Source: Streptomyces sp. RKAG293
Lineage (GTDB): Bacteria; Actinomycetota; Actinomycetes; Streptomycetales; Streptomycetaceae
Assembly (NCBI RefSeq): GCF_023701745.1
Contig: NZ_JAJOZB010000001.1
Coordinates: 8,231,001 to 8,295,000 of the forward strand
DNA length: 64,000 nucleotides
Direction: 5' to 3'
Positions within the stretch are counted from its first letter, which is position 1, and each line of letters opens with the position of its first letter. Shown piece by piece: positions 1 through 8,845 of this stretch. The position numbers were made by a program, and so were the translations under genes. The notes under the pieces are model-generated. The model ran no database searches and was not told where the DNA came from. It was given only the letters and a program-made list of their open reading frames with translations.

Positions 1-365
1 GCGACCAGGGACCGCAGAACGTCGGCTCCCAGCGGCTGCTGGCGGCCGCCGCCAAGGCGGACCGCCACGACCGGGCGCTGTGGACGGCTCCGGCCAAGGC
101 CACCGGCGCGGGCGGCAACTCCACCGCCCTGGTCGGCACCCCCGAGACCGTCGCGCAGGCCCTGCTCGACTACATCGACATCGGCGTCACGACCATCCTC
201 ATCCGCGGCTACGACCCGCTCGACGACGCCATCGACTACGGACGCCACCTCATCCCGCTGGTCCGCCGGGAACTCGCCCGCCGTGAGGCCGCCAATGCTT
301 CGACCGGCACCGTTCCGGCGGGTACGGAGCCGGCCGCGCTCGCGACCGCGGGCAGCGCGCGATGA
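1..365 (+). CDS. C-terminal part of a luciferase-like flavin-dependent monooxygenase (SsuD type)
   Basis: The gene enters from the left edge and its last 120 codons are present (reading from base 3). The visible part matches the C-terminus of the bacterial luciferase-like family: the stretch VGTPETVAQALLDYIDIGV followed by ILIRGYDPLDDAIDYGRHLIPLVR is typical of alkanesulfonate monooxygenases, which use FMNH2 and O2 to release sulfite or oxidise related substrates. The stop codon overlaps the start of the hydrolase downstream (ATGA), and a flavin reductase follows two genes on, which would supply reduced flavin. The N-terminal substrate pocket is outside the window, so the true substrate cannot be judged. 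Confidence 0.85.
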   Translation, partial: DQGPQNVGSQRLLAAAAKADRHDRALWTAPAKATGAGGNSTALVGTPETVAQALLDYIDIGVTTILIRGYDPLDDAIDYGRHLIPLVRRELARREAANASTGTVPAGTEPAALATAGSAR

Positions 366-1222
366 CCGACGTCCTGACCACCACCGCGACCTCGGTCACG
401 CACAGCTGGCACCCACCGGGGGGCGTCACCACCCGCGGCACCCTCCTGGTGCTGCCCGGACGCGGCGAACACGGCGGCGTCTACGAACGCTTCGGCCGCC
501 GTCTCGCGGCCGACGGGTACGCCGTCCACACGACGGGCCCGGGCCTGGAGGACACACCGGACGGCGTCGGCGGGGCGCTGCTGGACGCGGCGGGGCCCGA
601 TCCCGTCGCTCCGCTGGTCCTGGTCGGCGCGGACACCGGGGCGCTGCTGGCGCTGCGGGCCGCCGGGGACCCGCGGCTGCCGGTGGACGGACTGGTCCTC
701 GCGGGAATCGCCTCCGCCGAACCTGCCGTGGCCGTCCCCGGCCGGACCGCCGAGCCCGCCGTGTCCGGCATCGTGTCCAGCGGGGACTCCGCCGGTTACC
801 GGCCCGGCGACGGGCCCGGCTGGCAGGACGAACTCGGTGCCCGTACCGCCTGTCCGGTGCACCGCCAGCGCCTCTGCTCGGACCCGGAGTTCGTCAGGGG
901 AGCGCTGTCCGCGCCCGTCGGCGCGGAGCTGCTCGAACCGACGTCGCTGACGGCGCGCGCCCTCCCCGCGCTCGTCCTGCACGGCGACGCCGACCCGCTC
1001 ACCCCCGCCGACGAGGCGAGGCGGCGGGCCGAGGGGTTCCCGCGGGCGGTCGTCGGAATCGTCCACGGGGGACTGCACGACGTACTGAACGACGCGTCGC
1101 ACCGCACCGTGGCCGCAGCCGTCGTCCAGTGGCTCGAACGCCTGCGCGGGGGAGCGGAGTTGAGCCCCGTTCTCACCGTCGAGACCGACCCGCACCACGT
1201 CCTCGGAAGGATCCCGGAATGA
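362..1222 (+). CDS. alpha/beta hydrolase with an Asp nucleophile elbow
   Basis: A 286-residue cytoplasmic alpha/beta-fold hydrolase. The oxyanion-region loop LPGRGEH, the strand-acid motif LHGDADPLTP and a late VHGGLHDV histidine are all in the expected order. The nucleophile elbow reads G-A-D-T-G, so the usual serine is replaced by aspartate, as in haloalkane dehalogenases and epoxide hydrolases. The gene overlaps the monooxygenase before it (ATGA) and the flavin reductase after it (ATGA), so the three form one translationally coupled operon. The hydrolase probably acts on the product or substrate of the monooxygenase. The exact reaction is not predictable from sequence alone. Confidence 0.85.
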   Translation: MTDVLTTTATSVTHSWHPPGGVTTRGTLLVLPGRGEHGGVYERFGRRLAADGYAVHTTGPGLEDTPDGVGGALLDAAGPDPVAPLVLVGADTGALLALRAAGDPRLPVDGLVLAGIASAEPAVAVPGRTAEPAVSGIVSSGDSAGYRPGDGPGWQDELGARTACPVHRQRLCSDPEFVRGALSAPVGAELLEPTSLTARALPALVLHGDADPLTPADEARRRAEGFPRAVVGIVHGGLHDVLNDASHRTVAAAVVQWLERLRGGAELSPVLTVETDPHHVLGRIPE

Positions 1223-1737
1223 CCGTCACCACTGAACGCGCGGTCCCGTCCGCCCCCACCGCCGGCGCGGCCGACGCCGCCGCGCTGTTGCGCCGCACGC
1301 TGCGGCGGCATGCCGCGGGAGTCACGGTGATCACCGTCCCCGGTCCCGCCGGATTCACCGCGACGTCCTTCACCTCGGTCTCGCTGGATCCGGCACTGGT
1401 CACCTTCTACCTCGGGCTCACCGCCTCCACCGCCCGCGCCGTCCAGGAGGCCGGGCACTTCGCCGTACATGTGCTCGGCCCGGGGAACGCCGCGCTGGCG
1501 CAGCAGTTCGCCCGCAGCGGCACGGACCGGTTCGCGGGGGTCCCCTGGACGCAGTCCCCCCAAGGCGTCCCGATCCTCGGCGGCGTTCCGGCCTGGCTCA
1601 CCGCGCGGGTGACGCTGCGGCAGCGGATCGGCGACCATCTGCAGGTCGTCGGCGAAGTCGAGACCTGCGGCGGCCCGGCCACCGGCCCCGGGCTGGTGCA
1701 CCACGACGGGGTCTTCGGGACGACCGCGTCGTTGTAG
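1219..1737 (+). CDS. flavin reductase family protein
   Basis: A 172-residue flavin reductase-like FMN-binding split-barrel protein. Hallmarks are the N-terminal RRHAAGVTVITV segment, TATSFTSVSLDPALV, the mid-protein FAVHVLGPGNAALAQQFA and the late VGEVETC. It would use NAD(P)H to reduce FMN and hand it to the upstream luciferase-like monooxygenase. The ATG overlaps the hydrolase stop. A much longer open frame runs upstream in the same phase but it is antisense-free shadow of the hydrolase; the ATGA junction and the length of the family (about 160-180 residues) fix this start. Confidence 0.88.
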   Translation: MTVTTERAVPSAPTAGAADAAALLRRTLRRHAAGVTVITVPGPAGFTATSFTSVSLDPALVTFYLGLTASTARAVQEAGHFAVHVLGPGNAALAQQFARSGTDRFAGVPWTQSPQGVPILGGVPAWLTARVTLRQRIGDHLQVVGEVETCGGPATGPGLVHHDGVFGTTASL

Positions 1738-1898
1738 CCGAACCGGGCCCCCGTCGCGCGGGCACGCGACATCCGGGGCCCGGTCCGGCGCCGATCCGAC
1801 CCCAGGCCGGCGCCGACCCGATCCCGGTCCGGCGGGCGCCGGCCTGCGGGGCGGCCGTCCGCCGCCCGCCGCCCCTCACGCCGCATAGGGTCTCCGGC

Positions 1899-2348
1899 AT
1901 GAACGACTCCTGGAGACGCGGCGGACCACTGTCGACCCGGCTGCTCGCGGCCGGCGCCGCCGTTCTCACGGTCGCGGTGGCCCTGGGCATCAGGGCGGGC
2001 GCCACGGGTGCCACGGGCGCGTCGGGTGCGGTCGGCAAGTACGCCGGAGACGCGCTGTACACCGTGCTGCTCCACGCACTGGTCGTCCTCGCCGCGCCCC
2101 GGGTGAGGCCGCCGGCAGCCGCCGCGGTCGCGCTCGGCGTCAGCTGGGCCGTCGAGTTCTCGCAGCTCAGCCCGGTGCCGGGCGAACTGTCCGCGCGCAG
2201 CACGCTCGCGCGGCTGGTCCTCGGCTCCACCTTCAACGCGCCCGACCTGTTCTGGTACGCCGTCGGAGCGGTGTCCGGGTGCTTCGTCCACGCCATGTTG
2301 AACGCGTTCAGTTCGCGGCGTACAGTCGGCGTCGTACGGGAGAATTGA
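1899..2348 (+). CDS. DUF2809 family membrane protein
   Basis: A 149-residue integral membrane protein with four predicted hydrophobic helices. It carries the DUF2809 pattern: KYAGDALYTVLL early, then a VEFSQL helix, a PG-containing loop ending in R-S-T-L-A-R, and a final LGSTFNAPDLFWYAVG segment. The function of the family is unknown. It is followed by a YndJ-like and a DUF1990 gene, a set often found together in Streptomyces, so the three are likely expressed together. No convincing promoter was found in the 160-base gap before it. Confidence 0.8.
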   Translation: MNDSWRRGGPLSTRLLAAGAAVLTVAVALGIRAGATGATGASGAVGKYAGDALYTVLLHALVVLAAPRVRPPAAAAVALGVSWAVEFSQLSPVPGELSARSTLARLVLGSTFNAPDLFWYAVGAVSGCFVHAMLNAFSSRRTVGVVREN

Positions 2349-2375
2349 ACGCGTTCAACGTAGGGGTGGGGCGCC

Positions 2376-3346
2376 GTGACGGCTCTGGTGAACCTGATCG
2401 TCATGCTGGGCATGCTCGTCGTGGTCCCGTGCGGACTCACGCTGATCCACGGGCCGGGCATCACCACGGTCCGTACGTTCTGGCTGGTCGGCGCCGTGCC
2501 GGGGAGTGTGGCGCTGTGGCTGCCGCGCGGCGGTCCGGCGACCGGGCTCGCCGCCGTCTACGCGGCCGCCACCGTGGTCCTCGCCGTCACCGCTCCGCTG
2601 CGGCTGGCCCGCACCCGGTCGCTCGCACCCCGTGAGATCGCGGTCCTCACCGCGCTCGTGACCCCGTCGGTGGCGGGACTGGCGCTGGTCGCCGAGCGCT
2701 CGGGCCACCGGCTCCTCGGCTTCGATCTGAAGATCCTCGAGCTCACCGTGCCGCACTTCCACTTCGCCGGCTTCACCGCCGCTCTGATGGCCGGGCTGGT
2801 CTGCCGCGCCACCCCTGACCGGGTCACGGGCCGGCTCGCCGCGCTGAGCGTGCCGGTGGGAACGCTGCTCGTCCTGGCCGGCTACTTCATCGACGACTGG
2901 GCGGAGCTCGCCGGGGCGGTCGTCCTCACCGCCGGCATTGGCTCGTTGGCCTGCTCACCTGGCGCGAGATCCGCACCGGCGCCCCCGACCGGCTCACCCG
3001 CGGTCTGCTCGGCACGTCGGCGGCCGTCCTCCTGGTGACGATGCTGCTCGCCCTGAGCTGGGCCCTGGGAGAGGCCACCGGCATTCCGCACCCCACGCTG
3101 ACCTGGATGGCGGCGACCCACGGCCTCGGCAACGCCCTCGGTTTCGCGCTGTGCTCGGTGCTCGCCTGGCGCCGCCTGCGCGACGAACAGCCGGATGAGC
3201 GGCGGGATGAACAACCGGTCGAGCGGACGGCGGATCGGCCGGACGGACGGCTGGTACCCGGTGGACGACCGGAGCCGGACGGCGGGCCGGAACCGGCCCG
3301 CGGCGGTGCCGTGCGGAGCGTTCCGACGGCGGGTACCCCCGCATGA
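2376..3346 (+). pseudogene. YndJ-like membrane protein gene broken by a one-base frameshift
   Basis: The first 190 or so codons encode hydrophobic helices and the YndJ-like signature VPHFHFAGFTAALMAG. After LTAGIGSLA the frame runs into meaningless residues and stops at 3038. The lost C-terminal half is intact one frame over: starting near 2950 it reads LLTWREIRTGAPD, then PTLTWMAATHGLGNALGF, ending at 3346. Adding one G in the run at about 2947-2950 restores GIGSLGLLTWRE. The repaired product would be about 323 residues and its stop overlaps the DUF1990 start (ATGA). Either a real mutation or a base missed in sequencing; a second gene at 19.5 kb has the same kind of lesion. Confidence 0.8.
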
Positions 3347-3927
3347 CGCGGAACCCCGGGCGGAAGCCCGTCACGAACGCCGGTCCCGGTCGGGACCCGG
3401 TCCCGAACTATCCCGAGTTCGGCGCCACCCGGCACGAGGAACTGCCCGACGGATACCACCACCTGCGCCACCAGGTCGTGATCGGACGGGGCCGGGACGT
3501 CTTCGAGAGGGCGGGCGCCGCCGTCACCAGCTGGCGGATGCACCGCGCGGCCGGTGTCCGGATCCGGGCCGGAGCGCTGCGCGCGGAGCCCGGGATCGCG
3601 GTGGAATGCGCGATCGGCGTCGGGCCGTTCCGGGTCGCCGCTCCCTGCCGCGTGGTGTGGACCGCTTACGAGGCCCAGCGGATCGGCTTCGCCTACGGAA
3701 CGCTGACCGGGCATCCGGAGTGCGGTGAGGAGTCCTTCGTCGTGGAGCTCCTTCCCGACGAGTCCGTACGGTTCACCGTCACCGCGTTCAGCCGCCCGGG
3801 CCGCTGGTACACCCGCCTGGCCGGGCCGCTCGTACCGCCCTGCCAGCGCCTCTACGCCCGCCACTGCGGCCGGACCCTGCGGCGGCTGGCCGCCGCGCCG
3901 CCGCAGGACGCGGCTCCGATCGGGTAG
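3343..3927 (+). CDS. DUF1990 family protein
   Basis: A 194-residue soluble protein of the DUF1990 family, recognised by YHHLRHQVVIGRGRDVFERA near the N-terminus and GFAYGTLTGHPECGEESF in the middle. Function is unknown; the family commonly sits beside YndJ-like and DUF2809 genes, as here. The ATG overlaps the stop of the repaired YndJ-like frame, which supports reading that upstream gene as one frameshifted unit. The C-terminal 20 residues are Ala/Pro-rich and look unstructured. Confidence 0.82.
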   Translation: MTRNPGRKPVTNAGPGRDPVPNYPEFGATRHEELPDGYHHLRHQVVIGRGRDVFERAGAAVTSWRMHRAAGVRIRAGALRAEPGIAVECAIGVGPFRVAAPCRVVWTAYEAQRIGFAYGTLTGHPECGEESFVVELLPDESVRFTVTAFSRPGRWYTRLAGPLVPPCQRLYARHCGRTLRRLAAAPPQDAAPIG

Positions 3928-3996
3928 CCCGAACCCTGGAAGGGGCTCGGACGGGGGCGGGGACAGCAGGGCCGGGAACGGGCGCTGTGGCAATGA

Positions 3997-4017
3997 TGTG
4001 TTCACTTCTTGAACACA
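3997..4017. promoter_or_regulatory. inverted repeat, putative operator
   Basis: TGTGTTCA, five bases, TGAACACA: a perfect 8-bp dyad with a 5-base centre, 181 bases before the MFS start codon. There is no T-run after it, so it is more likely a repressor site than a terminator. The regulator is not in the window as far as can be seen. Confidence 0.5.
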
Positions 4018-4067
4018 CAGTCGTGCATCACGGATCCATTGCTTCGTGAACCGACCTCTTACATTGC

Positions 4068-4079
4068 TGACACGTGTCA
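4068..4079. promoter_or_regulatory. 12-bp perfect palindrome upstream of the MFS operon
   Basis: TGACACGTGTCA, a perfect 12-bp palindrome 118 bases before the MFS start. It is the second dyad in this upstream region and lies in one of the few relatively AT-rich patches, as expected for a promoter and operator region. Confidence 0.45.
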
Positions 4080-4197
4080 TCTACGCTCACCGACAACGCC
4101 CCCGCCGCGGCTTCCGGAGCCGGTCGGTTCGACTACTGGCGCGCGTTCTCCTCGCTCTGCCCCCGTTCCGCTGTCTCTTCCGTTGAAGGGTCCACCG

Positions 4198-5532
4198 ATG
4201 AGCACACTGCTTCCCGAAGAAGGGTCTTCGGTCCTCATGACCGGAGGTCCAGACGAGGTCATGCGCCCCGTCAACCGCTACCGCCTGGGCCCGCTGTACG
4301 TCACGCTGCCGCTCGCGAACGTCGCCCTGTACCTGCTGTGGCTGGGCGTGGGCAGCTTCCTGCTGCCGATCCAGGTCGCGCAGATCACCGGCACGAACGA
4401 CACGGGGGCGCTGTCCACGGCGAGCACCACGGGCGCCATCCTGGCGACCGTCGGCAACCCGATATTCGGCCAGCTCTCGGACCGCACCCGATCGCGCTTC
4501 GGGCGCCGCGCCCCGTGGATCCTGCTCTGCGCGGGGATGGGCGCGCTGGCACTGATCGGCCAGGCGCACGCGAACTCGATCGCCATGCTCGGACTGAGCT
4601 GGGGCGTCGTGCAGTTCATCATGAACGGTTACCAGGCGGCGCTCACCGCCTGTATGCCGGACCGGGTCCCGCAGTCCAAGTACGGCACGTTCTCCGCCCT
4701 CGTCGGACTCGGCGTGCCGCTCGGCACCATCGTCGCGGCGCTGGTCATCGGCGGTGTGCCGGGCAGCAAGTTCGGACTCGACGGGGTCATCGGCGGCTTC
4801 GGCGGCCGGTTCGCGGGGGAGAAGGGCTACTACCTGATCGCGGCGTGTGTCGTCGTGGCCGCGCTGATCTTCACCGTCGTGTCGCCCGACGCCTCCGCCC
4901 GGGACCTCCCGCGGCAGAAGTTCGACCTGCGGGCCTTCCTGTCCAACTTCTGGGTCAACCCGAAGGAACACCCCGACTTCATCTGGGCCTTCCTGTCCCG
5001 GCTGGGGGTCATGCTCGGCTACTTCGTCGTCCTGACCTACAACATGTACCTGCTGGCCGACTACATCAAGATCCCGCCGCAGGACCTGCTGCCGACGGTC
5101 GGGTTCCTGATGATCGTCAACGCGGTCTGCACGATCGCCGCGGTGGTGCTGATCGGGCCGCTCGTCGACCGCGTCGGCCGGATGAAGCCGTTCGTGCTGG
5201 CCTCCGGCATCGGGGCGGCGCTGGCGCTGACCATTCCGATGATCTCGCCGACCGAGGGCGGCATGGTCGCCTACAACGTCGCGGGCGGCGTCGCCTTCGG
5301 CGTCTACATGGCCGTCGACATGGCCCTGATCACCAAGGTCCTGCCGGCCACCGCGGACGCGGGCAAGGACATGGGCCTGATCAACATCGCCAACGCCGGC
5401 CCGCAGATCCTCGCCCCGACCGTCGCCGGCTGGATCGTCAGCGCCGCCGGGTACGAGGCGCTGTTCCCGGTGGCCGCCGTCGTCTCCCTCGCGGGAGCCG
5501 TCCTCGTGCTGCGCGTGCGGGGTGTGCGATGA
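4198..5532 (+). CDS. MFS transporter, sugar/drug carrier type
   Basis: A 444-residue, 12-helix major facilitator. After the first long helix pair it has the loop DRTRSRFGRRAPWIL, the charged loop 2-3 signature seen in GPH/SLC45-like sugar carriers. A second DRVGRMKPF loop repeats it in the C-terminal half. The ATG at 4198 is chosen over the longer in-frame opening at 4009 because of the GAAGGG ribosome site and because the extra N-terminal residues look non-coding. Two palindromes lie upstream. The stop overlaps the SurE-like gene (ATGA), with a GH3 glycosidase next, so import of a sugar or glycoside released outside the cell is a reasonable guess. Confidence 0.85.
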   Translation: MSTLLPEEGSSVLMTGGPDEVMRPVNRYRLGPLYVTLPLANVALYLLWLGVGSFLLPIQVAQITGTNDTGALSTASTTGAILATVGNPIFGQLSDRTRSRFGRRAPWILLCAGMGALALIGQAHANSIAMLGLSWGVVQFIMNGYQAALTACMPDRVPQSKYGTFSALVGLGVPLGTIVAALVIGGVPGSKFGLDGVIGGFGGRFAGEKGYYLIAACVVVAALIFTVVSPDASARDLPRQKFDLRAFLSNFWVNPKEHPDFIWAFLSRLGVMLGYFVVLTYNMYLLADYIKIPPQDLLPTVGFLMIVNAVCTIAAVVLIGPLVDRVGRMKPFVLASGIGAALALTIPMISPTEGGMVAYNVAGGVAFGVYMAVDMALITKVLPATADAGKDMGLINIANAGPQILAPTVAGWIVSAAGYEALFPVAAVVSLAGAVLVLRVRGVR

Positions 5533-6587
5533 GACTCCGTGACCACCGCGGCACCGTCACGACGCTGCTCGCCGCCGGAACGCTCGTCCTGCCGCTGAGC
5601 GGCAGCGCGAACGCCGGAACCGGCGACCACCACGACAGCAGGCCGCTCGCCGGGATGCGGATCCTGATGAGCAACGACGACTCCATGCAGATGGCCCGCC
5701 CCAACGCCTCCGACGGCAAGGGCCTCTACGAGGTGCGCCGCGCGCTGTGCTCCGCCGGAGCCGACGTCGTCGTCATGGCGCCCTGGGCCAACCAGAGCGG
5801 CGCCGGTACGGGCGCCGCCGGCAGCGGCGCGCTCACCGTGCAGCGGCGTACGGTCCTGCCCGCCGCATACGGCCAGGACTGCGCGGGCGCGCCCGCCGCC
5901 GGCGCCGTCTTCGGGGTGTGCAAGGGCGCCACCGCCTGCGACGCCACCAGCGTCAGCGCCACCCCGGTCGACACCGTCCGGCTCGCGCTGAACGGCGGCC
6001 TCGCCGCCAAGGCGGGCTGGACCAAGGCCCCCGACCTCGTGGTCACGGGCAGCAACTTCGGTCCCAACGTCGCCTCGGTGGTGAACGATTCCGGCACCGT
6101 CAGCGCCGCTCTCGCCGCGATCGAGGAGGGCACGCCCGCCGTCGCCCTCAACAGCTCCTACGACCCGACGGTCACCACCTCCCTGGAGGTCGCCGACCGC
6201 ACCTATCGGCAGACGGCCGATTTCGGTGCCGCCTTCATCGCCTCCCTCCACCATCGCGGGCTGCTGACCACCGACTTCGTCGTCAACGTCAACTACCCGT
6301 ACCTCGCCGAGGGACAGCGGCCCCGGAGCACCGTCTGGTCGTCGGTGGGCAGCCAGAAGCTGATCCAGCCCAGCTACGCCCAGACCGCCCCGAACGGCGA
6401 CACGTTCACCGTGGGCGGCGCCCTCTGCGCCGCCGACAACCCCAAGTGCCGTCCCGAGACCAAGCGCGACGCCGACTACCGGCTGCTGCAGCAGGGCGAC
6501 GTCACCGTCACCCCCATCACTCCTGACCGGACGTTCGAGGGCCGCGAGGCCGGGCGGCTCGAACACTTCGTCAGGACCGGCCGCTGA
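5529..6587 (+). CDS. secreted SurE-like 5'/3'-nucleotidase
   Basis: A 352-residue protein with a Sec-type signal peptide (about residues 1-32, ending SGSANAG) followed by a SurE fold. The metal-binding start MRILMSNDDS, the conserved TGSNFGPNV loop and the SGTVSAALAAIEEGTPAVA helix are all present. SurE proteins are usually cytoplasmic nucleotide phosphatases of about 250 residues; this one is longer and predicted to be exported, so it probably salvages extracellular phosphate esters. Translationally coupled to the MFS gene (ATGA). Confidence 0.85.
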   Translation: MRLRDHRGTVTTLLAAGTLVLPLSGSANAGTGDHHDSRPLAGMRILMSNDDSMQMARPNASDGKGLYEVRRALCSAGADVVVMAPWANQSGAGTGAAGSGALTVQRRTVLPAAYGQDCAGAPAAGAVFGVCKGATACDATSVSATPVDTVRLALNGGLAAKAGWTKAPDLVVTGSNFGPNVASVVNDSGTVSAALAAIEEGTPAVALNSSYDPTVTTSLEVADRTYRQTADFGAAFIASLHHRGLLTTDFVVNVNYPYLAEGQRPRSTVWSSVGSQKLIQPSYAQTAPNGDTFTVGGALCAADNPKCRPETKRDADYRLLQQGDVTVTPITPDRTFEGREAGRLEHFVRTGR

Positions 6588-6762
6588 CCTGACCTCAGCG
6601 GCCGGACGAGGACACCGGCCCCGGCACTCCGGAGGGGAAGTGCCGGTGCCGGTGCCCTCGGACCGCACCACCGTCATGCGCGGGCCGGAAGGCGGCGCGC
6701 CCCACTGCCGACCCGACGGGCCTTCCGCACGGCGGGCGGCGCTCGTGCTCGGCGTGCGAAGC

Positions 6763-6807
6763 GACAGAGCCGACAGAGCTGACAGAGCCGACCGAGCTGA
6801 CAGAACG
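6763..6807 (+). repeat. 9-bp tandem repeat, five copies
   Basis: Five successive 9-mers of the form GACAGAGC(C/T) with the last two diverged (GACCGAGCT, GACAGAACG). They fill the 5' leader of the GH3 gene and end 11 bases before its GTG. They could alter leader structure or be a slippage-prone minisatellite. Confidence 0.7.
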
Positions 6808-6818
6808 GAACGAACCCT

Positions 6819-8693
6819 GTGTCCCAGCACCCGACGACCCGCCCACCGACCCGCGCACCCCTGCTCCAGGCACCCGACGGCACACCCTTCCGGGACCTGA
6901 ACGGCAACGGCGTCATGGAACCGTACGAGGACCCCCGGCTGCCGGCCGGCGAACGGGCGGCCGACCTCGTCGGTCGCATGACGCTGGAGGAGAAGGCGGG
7001 GCTGCTCTTCCAGACGATGGTCGGGATCAACCCCGACGGCACCCTCGTCGAGCCCGAGAGCGGCGCCGCCGACGACGACCCGATGCGCGCCTCCACCTCC
7101 CGCATGGTGACCGGCAAGCTGATGAACCACTTCAACCTGTTCGGCGCCGCCGCCCCGCGCCGGATGGCCGAGTGGAACAACCGCCTGCAGGCACTCGCCG
7201 CGACCACCCGGCTCGGCATTCCGGTGACGATCTCCACCGACCCGCGCAACGGGTTCATGGACAACCCGGCCGCCAGCGTGCACACCGAAGGCTTCTCGCT
7301 GTGGCCCGAGCCGCCGGGGCTCGCCGCGATCGGTGACGAGGAACTGGTGCGGCGACACGCGGACATCGTCCGCCGTGAGTACCTCGCCGTCGGTATCCGG
7401 CTCGCCCTGCACCCCATGGCCGACCTGGCGACCGAGCCCCGCTGGGCGCGCGTCGTCGGCACCTTCGGATCCGACGCGGGACTGGCCGCCCGTATGGTCG
7501 CCGCCTACATCCGCGGGCTGCAGGGCGACACTCTCGGCACCACCAGCGTCGCGGCGATGACCAAGCACTTCCCTGGCGCCGGACCACAGCTCAACGGAGA
7601 GGACGCGCACTTCGCGTACGGCCGTGAGCAGGTCTACCCCGGCGACAACTTCAAGCACCACCTGATCCCCTTCGAGGCCGCGTTCGAGGCGGGGACCTCG
7701 CAGATCATGCCGTACTACGCGATGCCCGTCGGCACCGAGTACGAGGAGATCGGCTTCGGCTTCAACAAGGGCGTCATCACCGGGCTGTTGCGCGGCACCT
7801 ACGGGTTCGACGGCATCGTCTGCACCGACTGGGGACTGGTCACCGACTCCGAGATCTTCGGCGCGCCCTTCCCCGCCCGGGCCTGGGGCGCCGAGCACCT
7901 GGACCGGCTGACCCGCGTCGAGCGCATCCTGGACGCCGGCGCCGACCAGCTCGGCGGCGAGGCCTGCCCGGAACTCGTGATCGAGCTGGTGCGCGGCGGC
8001 AGGATCAGTGAGGAGCGCATCGACGAGTCGGCGGTCCGGCTGCTGCGCGAGAAGTTCGTCCTGGGCCTGTTCGACGATCCGTTCGTGGACCCGGACGAGG
8101 CCGCCCGGATCTGCGGCAGCCAGGAGTTCAGCGACGCGGGCACCGCGGCGCAGAGCCGCTCGGTCACCGTACTGACCGACCGCCCGGCCGCGTCCGCCGC
8201 ACCGCTGCTGCCGCTCACCGCCGGGCTGCGGCTGTACACCGAGGGCGTCGCCCCCGAGGTCGCGGCGCGCTACGGCACCGTGGTCGCCACCCCGCAGGAG
8301 GCGGATGTCGCGGTGCTGCGCATAGCGACCCCGTTCGACCGGCGCACCGAAGGCTTCGAATCCTTCTTCCGCGCCGGGCGGCTGGACTTCACCGAGGACG
8401 AGCTCCGTCCGATCCTCGACGTGGCCGCGGCGGTGCCCACGGTCGTCGACATCTTCCTCGACCGGCCGGCGGTGATCCCCGGCATCGCGGAGCAGGCGGC
8501 GGCCCTGGTGGGCAACTTCGGGGCCTCCGACGCGGCGGTGCTGGACGTGCTCTTCGGCAGGGCCGTGCCCGAGGGGCGGCTGCCCTTCGAACTGCCCCGG
8601 TCCATGGCCCAGGTCGAAGCGGGCCACGAGGACATGCCCAACGACTCCGGCGACCCGCTCTTCCCCTTCGGGCACGGGCTCACCATCGGCTGA
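6819..8693 (+). CDS. glycoside hydrolase family 3 protein (beta-glucosidase-like)
   Basis: A 624-residue GH3 enzyme without a signal peptide. It begins its catalytic barrel with MTLEEKAGLLFQT, has the KHFPGAGPQ loop, and the nucleophile motif CTDWG with Asp337. The C-terminal alpha/beta sandwich ends with PLFPFGHGLT, typical of the family. It would hydrolyse beta-linked gluco- or xylo-oligosaccharides in the cytoplasm. The start is GTG at 6819, directly after a 9-bp tandem repeat; the ribosome site is weak (GGAACGA). It lies 231 bases after the SurE gene. A strong hairpin at 8734-8760 ends it. Confidence 0.9.
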   Translation: MSQHPTTRPPTRAPLLQAPDGTPFRDLNGNGVMEPYEDPRLPAGERAADLVGRMTLEEKAGLLFQTMVGINPDGTLVEPESGAADDDPMRASTSRMVTGKLMNHFNLFGAAAPRRMAEWNNRLQALAATTRLGIPVTISTDPRNGFMDNPAASVHTEGFSLWPEPPGLAAIGDEELVRRHADIVRREYLAVGIRLALHPMADLATEPRWARVVGTFGSDAGLAARMVAAYIRGLQGDTLGTTSVAAMTKHFPGAGPQLNGEDAHFAYGREQVYPGDNFKHHLIPFEAAFEAGTSQIMPYYAMPVGTEYEEIGFGFNKGVITGLLRGTYGFDGIVCTDWGLVTDSEIFGAPFPARAWGAEHLDRLTRVERILDAGADQLGGEACPELVIELVRGGRISEERIDESAVRLLREKFVLGLFDDPFVDPDEAARICGSQEFSDAGTAAQSRSVTVLTDRPAASAAPLLPLTAGLRLYTEGVAPEVAARYGTVVATPQEADVAVLRIATPFDRRTEGFESFFRAGRLDFTEDELRPILDVAAAVPTVVDIFLDRPAVIPGIAEQAAALVGNFGASDAAVLDVLFGRAVPEGRLPFELPRSMAQVEAGHEDMPNDSGDPLFPFGHGLTIG

Positions 8694-8733
8694 CGCCCCG
8701 ACCACCGGAGTTCCGGCCTCCGCTGTACGCCGC

Positions 8734-8760
8734 CCGTCCGCCCGTACCGCGGGCGGGCGG
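8734..8760. terminator. GC-rich hairpin between convergent genes
   Basis: An 11-bp stem (one G-U pair) around a 5-base loop, positioned after the GH3 stop and before the end of the opposing DUF2277 gene. No T-run follows, as is usual for Streptomyces terminators. Confidence 0.6.
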
Positions 8761-8845
8761 CGGATCACCCGCTACCTGTGGGTCTGACACCAGGAGGCAT
8801 CGCGGTCAGGTGCTGTCCGCGATGCCGGCCGCGGCGGCGGTCGGG

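Noticed and set aside
4074..6587. An 837-codon frame that begins before the MFS gene
   Set aside because: Its first 485 codons are a shifted reading of the MFS gene and rich in Arg/Pro; only the last 352 codons (from 5529) are a real gene.
5304..8768. An 1154-codon open frame on the minus strand
   Set aside because: It lies antisense to the SurE and GH3 genes, has no family motif, and is the usual product of strong third-position GC bias in this kind of genome.
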